From NCBI GenBank assembly GCA_007922195.1, contig ML681981.1:10567503-10631502 (forward strand): a stretch of 64,000 nt of DNA. The letters run 5' to 3'. The first letter of the stretch is position 1, and the number at the start of each line of letters is the position of its first letter. The stretch comes from Podocnemis expansa (Eukaryota > Chordata > Testudines > Podocnemididae). Shown one piece after another: positions 45,878 to 57,468 of the stretch. The notes below the pieces were generated by a model, which was not told the origin of the DNA, ran no database searches, and saw only the letters and a list, made by a program, of their open reading frames with translations. Made by a program: the position numbers and the translations under genes.

Positions 45878-46319
45878 GGCTGTGTTCTCACACAGTGGGT
45901 TATTTCGATACGGTTGTTTCGAAACAACCGTATTTCGAAATAACCCTTATTTCAGAACAACTTATTTCGAATTAACAAAATGTTAATTCGAAATAAGGGG
46001 AAAAAGCGGGAATCGAAATAGCAGGTTCACACTGTGAACTTGCTATTTCAGTACCTGTGTCAGGGGGCTGCAGCCCCCTGGGGTTGAGCTGCTGCGGCAG
46101 CTCACCCTGCAGCCCCAGAAAGGGGGCTGCAGCCCCCAGCGGGTGGGGGGTGTGAGCGGCTGCGGGGCGCTGGAGCCAGCCGCCCGAGCAGTCTCCAAAC
46201 CCTGCCAGCGGGTTGGGGGCGCCAGCCGGGACTGCCCCCCAACACCACCAGCAGTTCGGGGGCGCGGGGCTCAGCCAGTAGCTGTTGTTTCAAAATAAGG
46301 AGGCTGTGTGAACACAGCC
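45878..46319. mobile_element. Harbinger-type MITE built of palindromes (442 bp)
   Basis: The left end GGCTGTGTTCTCACACAG and the right end (opposite strand GGCTGTGTTCACACAG) are inverted repeats differing by one CT indel. An exact TTA duplication flanks it (45875-45877 and 46320-46322), the Harbinger signature. Inside are a 26-bp perfect palindrome (45908-45933), TTCGAAAT repeats, GTTCACACTGTGAAC, and a GC-rich part (46050-46275) with two GGGGGCTGCAGCCCCC palindromes. The open frame on the minus strand (46102-46398) is spurious. Confidence 0.85.
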
Positions 46320-46322
46320 TTA

Positions 46323-49300
46323 ATGAAAAATATGTTTGACAAAGCAAGATGAATGTACAAAGTTGAACAAGAGTCCCATACAATGATCTAGTTGGCAAAC
46401 TTTAAGACGTTTTCTTTGACTTACTGGAAATTTCGCCTTTGCAAAGCTTGAATAAAAGTCACTTTTTTACCAAATTATGACACCTGATATCTGGACAAAT
46501 TTAGAAGCATATCTTTAATACCTGTGAATAATATTTGATCTGGTTAATATTTTTTATATAAATTAGCATTCTGTTCTATTTCAAAAATATTAAAATATGC
46601 ATGCTAATTACTCTAAAAGCTGAGAAGTGTCATTTTATAGTGTATGACAAAACCAAAAGATATAGATCTACATACAATTGTAATGTTTTACTTATGTTCT
46701 GTGTGTGTGCAATCCCTCACTGATTTGGCTAGTTGTGGCACAGAAATTCAAAATAATATTTCTAAGAAAAAAACAGATTAAAGGTGCCTTTGGGAATTTA
46801 TTAATCCCTCCTCTTCTCTTCTTTTTCCTTCTGATGACAAAACCTTAATTCACCTCAAAACTCACAAGGAGATGAAGGTGAAGCGATCACATGATGAACA
46901 GCACCAGATGGTTTTGGCAGCTTCAATAGCTGCTTCATAAAAGAAAAGTTTGACATTTTCTGGCAGTTTTGTGACTCAGGCAAAGTCTGTGTTTCATATA
47001 AGGGCTTTGATTCTTTATATCTGATTGTGAGGTTAGTTACAAGGGTTACTACTGATTCAGGATCCAATCCACTACCCATTGAAATCAGTAGGGATCTTTT
47101 ATTGACTTCTACCAGTACTGGTCTGAGTCTTTAAAAGATTATACTAGGAGGGGTATACCCAGTCAGTATGGAGACACACTAGACTGGTGTCACTAATAAT
47201 GATTTTAATGGTATGTATTCTCTCTCATTTGAAGATGGACAAAGACCACCAACTTAGTTCACATAAGCCACAAATCAATGCATTGGCTTTAATGGCATTA
47301 CCCCAGATTTACACATTTGTAATGGAGATCAAAATATAGCTTGTATCACAGTTAAGAAAAAATACATTCTGCATTGTTAACATACCTTAAAATTTGTTCT
47401 AAGTAAATTTGAGCATGTAATACAAAGGACATATTAGAAATGTGTACATTAGACATACGAATACAAAAAGAAGCCAAAAAACATATTAAGATCTGCCCTT
47501 CTGAAAATATAGCTGTCATTTTAGTGTTGTAGTTTATCATTTCTTGAAGCAATTCTGGCTGCTAAGTTAAGAAACCATAAAAATTAATGGACTTTTTCTT
47601 CTTTTTTTTTTTTAAATCATAGGGCTCAGTGAAGTCCAGAAGAGAGTGTTTCCATGTTCTAAACTAAGATTTTAGGGGATCATTATTAGTTTCTCTAGAG
47701 CAAATGCTTTAAAACTGATCCAGATGTCAAGCTTTAAAAATTCTTTGAATGAATTTTGCATTACTATTTCATTTTTACTTACACCCTTTTTACTACAACA
47801 TATATTCACAAGGCAACAGGACACCCACACAAAATGAAGCTATTGATGATTTGATTTTGATCAATGTATTAGGGATTTTTTTATTAAGTTTGATTACATT
47901 GAACTCTGGATTTTTAAGTACAACAGAAGCACTGATACCTTCTGTAAACAAACTGATTTTGTATTTTGCTTTAGGATTTTACTTATACTGTGATCTCTGT
48001 TTCAACCATAACAATTTTTGATTATATAATATAAAAACCTTAATTGTGTGTTAATTCCTGAAAGACATTTTCTATATTCCTTAATAAGGGCATAATCTGG
48101 TACCCAGGAAGTAGAGGAAAAACAAGATACTACAGTATCTGAATTACACATGAAATGGCATAGTTTCAGATGACAGCATCAATGTAATTTTACTGTGAAA
48201 CAACTGTTCATCTAGTGTTGAAGGGTTTTTCTCCCTCCAACCTACTTGTAAAATTATTCACAGTCACTGGAGTGAATGGAGTAAATTCACGAGAGACGTG
48301 TAAGGAGATGCAAGTCTGAATCCTTTTTACAAACATAGACTCCTTTATACTCTCAGGGTCTCATAGACCTATTTTTTTTTTTTTTTTTTACCAATGTATG
48401 TATGTTGGTGCACATATTTAAAGGAATCTAAACTGGTTTAGTTGGCAAAATGTAAGTTAAGGAGGGCAAGGATAACCTAATTTAAACGTTCTTAGTTCCT
48501 CTGCACACAACATTACACCAGCATTGACTCCCATACTCACTGATAGACTGTTAGCTGAACTAAGTGAGTATGGAGTGTGAGACACTGTGAAAGCTGGAGG
48601 TATATCCTTTTACATGATCTTACACAACAGCCATGAATCTGGCTTAAAGACACATATAAGTTTTGGAGCACACTTTTAATAAGAACATCTACAGCATGTG
48701 GAAGACACACTAAAATATTACCAAGCAACAAAACACCTCTAGGTATGAGCTCACACACAAATTCTGAACTGAACAATTTTGGCTTTTGGGAACATTTGTA
48801 CAGATGTTATATCTTTTCATTCAAATCATGGCTGGGGCTAGAGCTGCATCAACAGTCCCAGAAACCACCATAAATAAGATCCCCAATATAGGGAGTCTAG
48901 AAGGAAAAACAAACTTGCCTCCCCCCACCCCCCAAAAAAAACTACTAAAAAAGGTTGCTCAGAAAACAGCTTCTACTGGAGCCCCACGTATCTATCTCTG
49001 TTTCCTTTTCTGTAAAGAACACCCAACAGTTATCCTCCATCATAGTCATAGTACACTGAAGTCAGTACTTAAAGAAAGGGCACAAAAAGCAATATTCATA
49101 TTATCAGGATATTAGCTACTGTTAGTTGAGTTCAGCTTAATTGGAAATCCATAATATTTTACATGACTCACCAGGAGCTGAGCACCTTTGTTAAATAGAG
49201 TGCTAAACTGGGCCTGTCTGATCAGAAATCTGATACTTTATAAAGGACTTGAACTGAAATATGCCTTTTTATCATGATGTGGTCTGGTCCCGGGAGCCCC

Positions 49301-49461
49301 TCAATGCTCACTAGTAGAAAGCACACTATACCATAACGCACAAGAGGCTGAATGCACACGTTCCAACACATGTTGTCATAAACTGTATTTGAAAGGTGTC
49401 ATGTAAATTGTCTGGTCCCAATAAATCATTGTGGCTCATGTACATGCTGTATACAAAGAGT
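46323..49461. other. AT-rich unassigned DNA
   Basis: No gene. Traces of the ancient repeat occur near 47050-47130 (CCCATTGAAATCAGTAGGG, TTGACTTCTACCAG) and 48250-48330. Long T runs at 47603-47614 and 48371-48389. The open frames at 47749-48021, 48537-48776 and 48786-49115 have no domain; the first is hydrophobic because of T-rich codons. Confidence 0.5.
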
Positions 49462-49890
49462 TACTCATAGACTCAAAGGTCAGAAGGGGCCAGCAGGATC
49501 ATCTAGTCTGGTCACTTGCACAATGCAGGCCACAAAACCTCACCCACCCACTCCTGTAATAAACCTCTAAACTATGGCTGAGTTCTTAAAGTCCTCAAGT
49601 CATGGTTTAAAGACTTTAAAGTATAGATAATCCACTAGCAAGTAAGCCATGCCTCATGATACAGAGGATGGCAAACCCCCTCAGCCATCAGAGCCTTTGC
49701 CAATATGCCCTGGGGAGAAATTCCTTCCCAACCCCAAACATGGCAGTCAGTTAAATCCTGAGCACGTGGGTAAGACTCACCAGCCAGTCACCAAGAAAGA
49801 CTTCTCTGTAATAACTCAGAGCCAACCCCATTTAACATCCCATCTCAAAGCAAAAACTGAGTTAAAAACCTGTGCTGGGAATGTGTTCTT
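49462..49890 (-). mobile_element. CR1 LINE 3' fragment, antisense
   Basis: Diagnostic antisense CR1 words in order: AGACTCAAAGGTCAGAAGGG, GGATCATCTAGTCTGGTC, CAATGCAGGCCACAAAACC, CACCCACCCACTCCTG, TCCTCAAGTCATGGTTTAAA, CTGGGGAGAAATTCCTTCCC and CCTGAGCACGTGGGTAAGAC. A different CR1 subfamily from the 41-44 kb copy. The open frame at 49649-49915 (plus) is the non-coding strand of this repeat. Confidence 0.85.
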
Positions 49891-49939
49891 AAAATGGAAT
49901 GGAGAAAGTAAATAATGAAGTGTTATTTACCCGCTTTGC

Positions 49940-50310
49940 ATAACACACAAGACAGTGAAGTTAATAGGTGGCAGGTTTAAAACGGAGGTAAGGAGGTACT
50001 TCAGCACAAAAAAGTACAACCTGTGAAACACATTGCCAAGGGATCTGTAAAGGCTGAAAGTATAGGTGGGTTTGAAATGGTATTAGATAAATTCATAGAG
50101 GCTATTGACTCTTAACCAACATGGTCAGAGGTATAACTCCATGCTCTCAGTGTCCCTAAACCTGATTGCCAAAAGCTGGAACTGGCTTAAATAGACCTGT
50201 TCGGTTCATTGCCTCTGAAGCATCTGCCACTAGCCACTGTTAGAAGACAAGAAATTGGTTAAATGTATCACTGATCTGATAGAGTATAGCCATTCTTATG
50301 TCCTTAAATG
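49940..50310 (+). mobile_element. CR1 LINE 3' fragment, sense
   Basis: The words AGTTAATAGGTGGCAGG, AACCTGTGAAACACATTGCC, GGCTGAAAGTATAGG, TTAGATAAATTCATAGAGGC, GATTGCCAAAAGCTGG, CTGTTCGGTTCATTGCCTC, CTAGCCACTGTTAGAAGACA and GTATAGCCATTCTTATGTCC are in CR1 3'-UTR order. It faces the opposite way to the CR1 fragment just upstream. No coding sequence left. Confidence 0.88.
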
Positions 50311-51230
50311 TGTTTAGCAGGCAGCAACAAAAACAAACAAACAAAAGTAATAAAGCCCAACCTGCCCAAGACAAAGAAATATGTATTTCCTTGCTTGACC
50401 AGCTTGATTGCTAAGGACAATGAAAAAAACATGCCTTTATATAGAAGGTAAACAAAACCACCAAACTAACAAGTGGGGGACAATGCCACTTAGTGATCCT
50501 GATGAAGGATAGAGTCAGCAGAAAGCCATTCCTGCTCTTGAAACAGAGACAAAGAAATTTGGGGTAATACAGGAGGGCAAAGAAACACCTAAGTCATCCG
50601 TCGGCTGGGGGACAAAGAGGAGCAGCAGCCTTTGAGTTCACGAAAAATGGATCCACTGAAGCAAGAATAGCTAGAAATTGACTACAGCTGAGAAACCTGT
50701 TCAGACAAAGATTGTTACTTGCTGAAATTTAGCTTTAGTTTCAAGAAAGCATGTTTCGTTTCATTTCATTTGTGATCATCCCCGCTAGTCTGTCTTATCT
50801 ATTGTCACTTGAATCTCTGTTCTTTGTTAAACTTATTCTTAGTTTTACTGCAACAGTTCTTAGTGCTGTGTCTTCAGATGGAGCATGGAACATTTATGTA
50901 GCTGTTGTATGCATTGACTGTTTGGAGACAGCTAACTTGGTGTTACTTCTCTGAGCACACAGTAAGAGACAGAGGACCTGCAAAGGTGATGGCTTTGGGG
51001 GAGACTCAGGACTTGAAGGTTTTTTGGGGTCACCCTGCAAGGAGTAATTGGGTTGTAGAAGCTACAGTGAGACCACTGTGGTCAGAACAGGCTGCTGATG
51101 TTGGGTCTCTGATGCAACGCTGCATACAGTGAGGCATCATCCAAGGTTACCAGGCATGCAGTGAACAAACTCCTTTCTGATCTGGGTGAGCCCCCAAAGT
51201 GTCCCACATGGACTGTCTTGAAAGTAAAAA
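50311..51230 (+). repeat. Unclassified dispersed repeat
   Basis: The words GATTGTTACTTGCTGAAATTTAGC, CCCCGCTAGTCTGTCTTATC, TTGTCACTTGAATCTC, TTTGTTAAACTTATTC and CAACAGTTCTTAGTGCTGTG are familiar to me as a repeat in turtle genomes, possibly LTR-derived. I cannot place its ends or class. The open frames at 50751-50954 and 50905-51132 have no domain. Confidence 0.35.
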
Positions 51231-54200
51231 ACAAACAAACGAAAAAACCCCCAAATCACTAAATTAAAATATTTGTGTGTTACACAAGTCTCTCTGTAAA
51301 TGCACTAGTATTTCTTCATTGTGCACCTATGAGTAATAGGTATTAGGTGACTGCAGACATCAGTTTAGGAAAAGAAAGGTGAAAAGGTTGGTTCTTAATT
51401 CTTAGATTGTAAGTTCAATGGGAAAGGAACTCAGTCTGTCTACATCTAGTGCATTCATGTCACAGCTATTAGATACTTTCAGTCTTGTTCATAAATTTGG
51501 TAGTGGCTTTCAAAAAATAATATTTTCTAATAAACATGATTTTTTCCTTCTCAAGCAATCCAATTTAAAAAATAATGTATCAGAAATTAAGTGACTTCAT
51601 GGACCCTGCTCTAGGATGTAGTATGCCCAGAAGGGAGTTTGCATACTGAAATGAAATGGCTGAAGTTCCATTTATTCAGACATTTCAAAGACGCAAGCGG
51701 AATGATGAACAGGATTCAAAATTCTCTTTCACTAGTGGTTTGACAAAACCCAACTCCTACTGAAACATCACCTTGCAAGCTGCTTGATGTTTAAGATCAT
51801 TTGAGATATTTGAAAAAACTGCACTTTGCAAACATTATTATGAAGTGAGAAGAGCCATCCTCTCGGATCTTTCTGACATAGAATAAGTTAGCTCCATCAC
51901 CCTGTCATGTTGATGATCCAATTTTGGGATCCTGTTATTAATTTTGCATGGTAGTTTGCAACTAAGTAATAAGACTTTAGCAAATAAAGGACCTCAGTAG
52001 AAGGGATTGTTCCACAAATCTGGATTGTTACAAATTCTGTATTACAATCAATTTAGCATATTGAATAAGTACATTTAACCATAAAAATTTACCATCAGCC
52101 CCACAAGAGAATTGATCCCTGGACTCATTTACATCAAGAAGCTGCCAAATGATATACTTTTGATGCAGAACAGGCATCCACATACTTCTTCATTGTCAGC
52201 ACTGTTTACTGAAGAGTCTGGAGCACCTTGTTTACTTGTCAATCTGAATATTAAATTAATTTTAGGACTTCCCCTTTTGATTTAGTTTTTCTCCAATTAA
52301 TGCCGTTGTCTGACAATAAATTGACATTACACATGGAAGGCAGGGGGTAAGATGGGGAGATGAAGACTTTCTTTACACTGACTTTCATAACACTAGTTGC
52401 CTTCCTAGGTGCCGAAGCCACTAATACAATACAGGCTATTTTTTTTTTTTTTTGTTAAGTGCCAGACATCAAGAAATTTAGCAGAGAAGTTGAAGCCCAT
52501 GATAAAACTGTTTTTAAAATGTACTTTTCTGTTTTGACATATTGACACTGTTTCCTAAGAACGGTTATCAATTAAATTTTAATTAAAATAAAAATGCACG
52601 ATATATTAAACTATCCTAGAAAAGCATCTATAGTCCTTGAAAGTTTCCAGAAGTTTCATTAATTCAGTTTCTTCTGTGATTAATAATGATTCTTTCTTCT
52701 ATGTTTGAGGCTACCACAAATTGATCAAAACAAAATTTTTTTGGGTTGGGATTCTCACCAAGTATAAATTAGCATAATTCCACTAAAGTCAATGGAGTGA
52801 CAGCAGTTTTTATGAAGCAAGGATCTGGCTCAAGGTCAAAGGGCTAGCCTCTTCTGAAAATTAGAGTTGGACTCCTTGTACAGTTAGACATTGCGACACG
52901 GAGCACAGCAATGGCTAAATATCATTACAAATTTGGGCCTAAGTATTTTGTATGAGTAGATCAATATGCTAAAGGATTGTGGAACATTTACTGTGAATAA
53001 TGCACCACATTATTTTATTTATTGAGTCTATTGAGATTAAGGGCTTGGGAGCTAAGAACAAAGATTTTACTGTGTGATTGATGGTAGAACTCTAGTGCAT
53101 TTTCTAAATAGGTGGATCAATAGTACAAGGTACTAAATAAGTATGTTAATTTCATTAAGCAATACAGCGTTGTTTGTATGAACATTAAGCATACAAATGA
53201 AGCAGGTGTGGAAACTATAGTCCATTATATGACAGTGACCTAAGAGCCATGTTGGATCACCGTGAAATATTTGCAATGTATCAAGAATATCAATGTAAGC
53301 AGTTGAGTGAGTCACTCTCCCTTGAGAAACAGATAGAATATAGGCCTATTTCTTTGAGCTACCCTAACTTTGAATAGGGATAGTCACATTCGTTATATTT
53401 CATGTTCATAAAGCAAGAATTTTTGTTGATAATTTAGTTTATTTTCCAAGCCTTTTATCATAAGCATTTGATTTTATGACAAATTACCAACATCAATATC
53501 TGGTAGAATAAATTCAGGGGAATTACTGCAAGAATATATACAGATTCCACTCGTTAATAGATAAGGCATTTATAATACAGAATTATCTGGCATTTCACTA
53601 ACAAAGGGAGTTATAAGTAATCACCCTAGTCAAGATATATTTCAGCAAGTTCTGATTTGTATCTCTAGGTCCATCCATTCTGTTATGGAGTTCTCTTTTT
53701 ATCTTTTGATTCCAATTTCACCTTTATACTTGACTATATTTGTTAATGTCTTTCTCATTCAACTCACTCGTCATAGCATTTAGCATTGTAATTTGCAACT
53801 GAGTCATTGGTCTTATCTCCTCTACTTAAACATGGTTCTCTCTATCAAAAAAAAATTGCAACACTCTTGTCCACACTTCGGGGAAATATTTGCTCAACAG
53901 GTGCCAACGCACACTGAAGTTACACATGCATTTTATAATCGTACCTTATTCTTCCTTGTTTTCCATGTTCTTCTCATGTCCACAGTGGTCTTGCACCAGG
54001 CCTTTTGTGGAACTGTTTAAGAAGGAAGATCACAAACATCTTCATTCCTTACTTTACTTAGTTTTTCTTCCTTGCTATTCTGTGTGCTGGTATATCTTTT
54101 CCTTTACTTTTTTCAGAGTCTGTTTTCCTTCAGTCCTGTTTCTAAGACCTTGAATAATTTTTCCTTCCATTCCTCTTATTTCACCTTCATTCCACTCACT

Positions 54201-56212
54201 TTTTTCCCCCCTATAAGCTCTCTCTTTTCATCATCTCTGATCTTTCAATCCTTCTCTTCCCAATCTATTGTTCTTATCTTCCACATCCCTATTTTACCAG
54301 CCCTACCTTACCCAAATACCATTTGAGGTCAGTTTTTCAAGGGTATTTAGGTGCCCAAAAGGTGCTTACTAGAATCCACAAAAGCACCTGACCTGCTTAA
54401 CTCCTAATGATTTCAATACTTATGCAGTGTAGCTGTATCCTTGTTGGTCTCCAGGTATTAGTGGGTGAAGTAATATCTTTAACAAGACCAAATTCTATGT
54501 GAAATTGCCATTATTTGTGATACAGCACCAAAACCTTTGAGTTCAATAAGGATATGCAAGGAGAAAATAAGTAGGTGCAAAGAAATTGCTCCCCTGCCTT
54601 TATGCCCACAAACACAGCAGCCAGATGCAATAGGGGTCCTTGCATTAAAGCATTCGAGTATTCTACAGGTTTAGTACCACCATTGGTGTTAGACTTTCTG
54701 CCCTTGGCTGTGTGGAGATGTGGATATGGAGTTAGTCTAGTTAACGGTGACAGACTAAAGGGTAGTACAGCAGCTCTGCACCCCAAGAGCCATCTGGACC
54801 AATAGTTCCAGGAGCTCTTACTGTGTTGGGGTGGTTCCGGACAGCCCCCACACATAGTTGTTGCCAAGTGTCACAGTGTAGTTTGATTTTATTTAAATTT
54901 TCATTCATTTGATATCTCCCTCCCACCACACCCCATTTTTGCACAGCAGGAGGAAAGTAGGACTTGGAATGTAATTGAGGAAGTTAGGTAGGCCACTTTT
55001 TGCCTATCTAATTTTTTAACTTTTGCTTTTTATCTCCCTGTGAACACCTTCCTCATGCATGAAAGATGATACTGTCAACATTAAAAAAAGCAAAGAATAG
55101 ACATCTGGTGACCATCCTCAAAAATAAAAGAATGGATAATTAATAATGTTTGGACACAGCCTTTGAATAAACATAACCATTTCTGAGTAAGAACAGCCAA
55201 AATCAGAAGTCTACTATCCACTTTTATGTTAGTGCTAAAAGGTATATGCAAGCTGATAAGATCTTTCCATAAAAAATTCTTTATCTCAGCTGCAGATGAT
55301 CTTGCCTGGCAGTACAGATTTCTACAGAGGGTAATAATATACTACATTCTATCCAGGCCTCACTTCATTACATGTATCAGATTGCCTTCATCTGACCCCA
55401 TCATATAATCTGTCTCTTCTAATCCAACTCATAAACCTTTGCTAACTTGAAAATCCCAGTCACTGTTAAAGTAGCTTTGTTTCATCTCTGTAGGAGTTCT
55501 CAGAGTTCCAAAAAGCATAAAAAAAGCTTAGAGAATAATTTATGATGGTATCTCTCTGCAGTAAAGTATCTTTTTCACCAGTCTTTTTGTAATAATTTTA
55601 GCAAAACATAAATGTTGTAACAAAAATTGTTCTGTAACTCAATCTACTGGAAAATACATTGAGTAATTAAATTAGGATGATGATGGCAACATGCTATCCA
55701 GGTAAATATGAAAAAGGATTATGTTGTTTCTGCTTTATGAATTAGAGTTTTAAGTGTTAAGTTTTTCCATAAAATAGTTTTTATGATCATAGCCAATAGA
55801 CCTATAACCTATTTAAGTCAAGCTCTCACCAAGCATTTTACTTTAGCCCAGCCCTGTATCTGAGTAGTCAGTAATTCACAGTGTTCACTGCTGTGTGGGC
55901 CAAAAGCAATGAAGACATGTAATGGCAAAAGTGAATGGGAAGATAGACATATCCAGCAGTGCCCTTCCTCACCAAGCTTCAAAACCTTTTGCTCTCCAAG
56001 TAAAACAGCTTGTGCAGAGAAAGAATTTGAACATAAAATATTAAGCCACAATGGAAATATTTAAGTGTGTAAGTAGAGTTCATTTGAAAATATAATTAAT
56101 AAGACTATTGAGTGCAGCCAAAAGCAGTCATGAGTTGAAAAACTGAGTATATTTTCATGGTTTCTATCTTAGATTGCAGCAACATCAGAGTTTCAAATAT
56201 CCAGCTGTATGA
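51231..56212. other. AT-rich unassigned DNA
   Basis: No gene recognised in nearly 5 kb. About 51395-51470 and 52745-52850 show old-repeat words (TAGATTGTAAGTTCAATGGG; CCACTAAAGTCAATGGAGTG). A T-run lies at 52440-52454. 53900-54330 is pyrimidine-rich and gives Phe/Leu/Ser-rich open frames without a domain. About 54325-54420 (GGTCAGTTTTTCAAGGGTATTTAGGTGCC) is another ancient-repeat trace. Confidence 0.5.
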
Positions 56213-56663
56213 CTATGCCTACACTTAGAAGGTTAGCTTGAATTAACTGAAATCAAACAAATTAATTCAAACTAATAATTATTAATTATTAGTTCAAATT
56301 GAGTTAATTCCAATTAGCACAGCCACACTAGAAACCCTAATTCAAACTAGCATGTCCATGCACAGGACCTGCTAGGTTGAATCAGGTAGGGGGCGCTATT
56401 GCACACACAAAAATCAAGCTGTGGTTAATTTGAACTAACAGTTCGAATTAACAGAACAACACTGGGTTACTTCGAACTAAATCAGTTCACATTAACCATC
56501 ACTTTGAACTTAAGGGAGGTTTTATAGATTCGAACTAGGCTTTCCTCAGGTCGAACTAAGGGAATTCCTTAGTTTGAACTGATGAAAGCTAGTGTGGACA
56601 TGCACTAATTTCATTCAAATTAAGCCTCCTTAATTCGAACTAAATTGTAAGTGTAGACGTCCC
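56213..56663. mobile_element. Palindrome-rich Harbinger-like MITE (about 450 bp)
   Basis: The left end CTATGCCTACACTTAGAAGG and the right end (opposite strand GGGACGTCTACACTTACAAT) form terminal inverted repeats. The interior repeats TTCGAATTAA, TTCGAACTAA and TTAATTCAAACT words in both orientations, related to the TAGTTCGAACTA array of the element at 5977-6342. No open frame. Target duplication not resolved. Confidence 0.68.
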
Positions 56664-56715
56664 TATAAGTAAGCTTTCCTTCAAGTTAGCTACCAAGTGT
56701 ACAGGTTGTAAACAC

Positions 56716-56815
56716 AGAACAAACAAGGTGTCCTGTGGCAAATAAAGACTAACAAATTTATTTATTGCATGAGCTTTTGTGGGAGCAAATCTCACTATGT
56801 CACTTCGTCAGGTCG
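56716..56815 (+). mobile_element. Penelope-like head fragment
   Basis: GAACAAACAAGGTGTCCTGTGG, AAAGACTAACAAATTTATTT, ATTGCATGAGCTTTTGTGGG and CACTTCGTCAGG match the family head. Only about 100 bp is present, wedged between two MITEs. Confidence 0.62.
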
Positions 56816-56838
56816 TAAATGCATTGTTTTGGAGCCTG

Positions 56839-57468
56839 GGGCCTGGTCTACACGGCTAGCAAAATTCAGCAGCAGTTAATGGGAGTTATGCAAGCCAGTC
56901 CACAAAGCCTTCCTAACTCCTGTTGACTTTGTAACTTCCGTTGAGTGTGCTGTCTTTGCTGCCCTGACAGTGTATGTATTCTCATCAATGCAGCGTTATG
57001 CCACTTGAGGGGGTGGCTTTACTTGATCAACTTCCAGACTGACTGAACGTGTCTTTACTATCTGTTCACTCAATCTGCTGGGGTGTGGGAGGAGTGGAAA
57101 AAATGGATCCGATGGCCCCAAATCTGCCACCAATCTGTGTGCACCAGCAGCTGGCAACCCAAAAGATAAGAAGAGCCATTTTAAAAAATTCCTTCAATAA
57201 CCAAGTGTTTTAAGAGCTGCAATGGGTGTAGCCTCCTGGTTGTGGGGTGGGAAGAGAGACCTGGGAGCTGATTCTGCACTCTTGCTGCAGGATACCCGTG
57301 GGGGAGATGGGAGACTGGCAACAGAAGTGTGCCCCCCACAGGGTCCACCAGTGGTGGTGGGGTTCCCTCGTGGCAGAGGGGCCCAGAGCCAGGAGCTGCA
57401 TGGGAAGAGCCGAGGAGCTGCATGAGGCTCCTCAGCTTCAGGCTGAAGAGGCTGGTGTAGACATACCC
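56839..57468. mobile_element. Harbinger-type MITE with GC-rich segment (about 630 bp)
   Basis: The left end GGCCTGGTCTACACGGCTAG and the right end CTGGTGTAGACATACCC (opposite strand GGGTATGTCTACACCAG) form terminal inverted repeats. The first 230 bp are related to the MITE at 40014-40271. The part from about 57220 to 57450 is GC-rich and produces overlapping open frames on both strands without a domain. An internal end-like word (GTGTCTTTACTATC, near 57050) suggests that the GC-rich part may be a later addition. Confidence 0.6.

Noticed and set aside
47749..48021. 90-residue hydrophobic frame
   Set aside because: T-rich DNA produces such frames by chance; no domain.
53793..54326. Hydrophobic open frames suggesting a membrane protein
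   Set aside because: The stretch is pyrimidine-rich; Phe, Leu and Ser content follows from T/C-rich codons in every frame.
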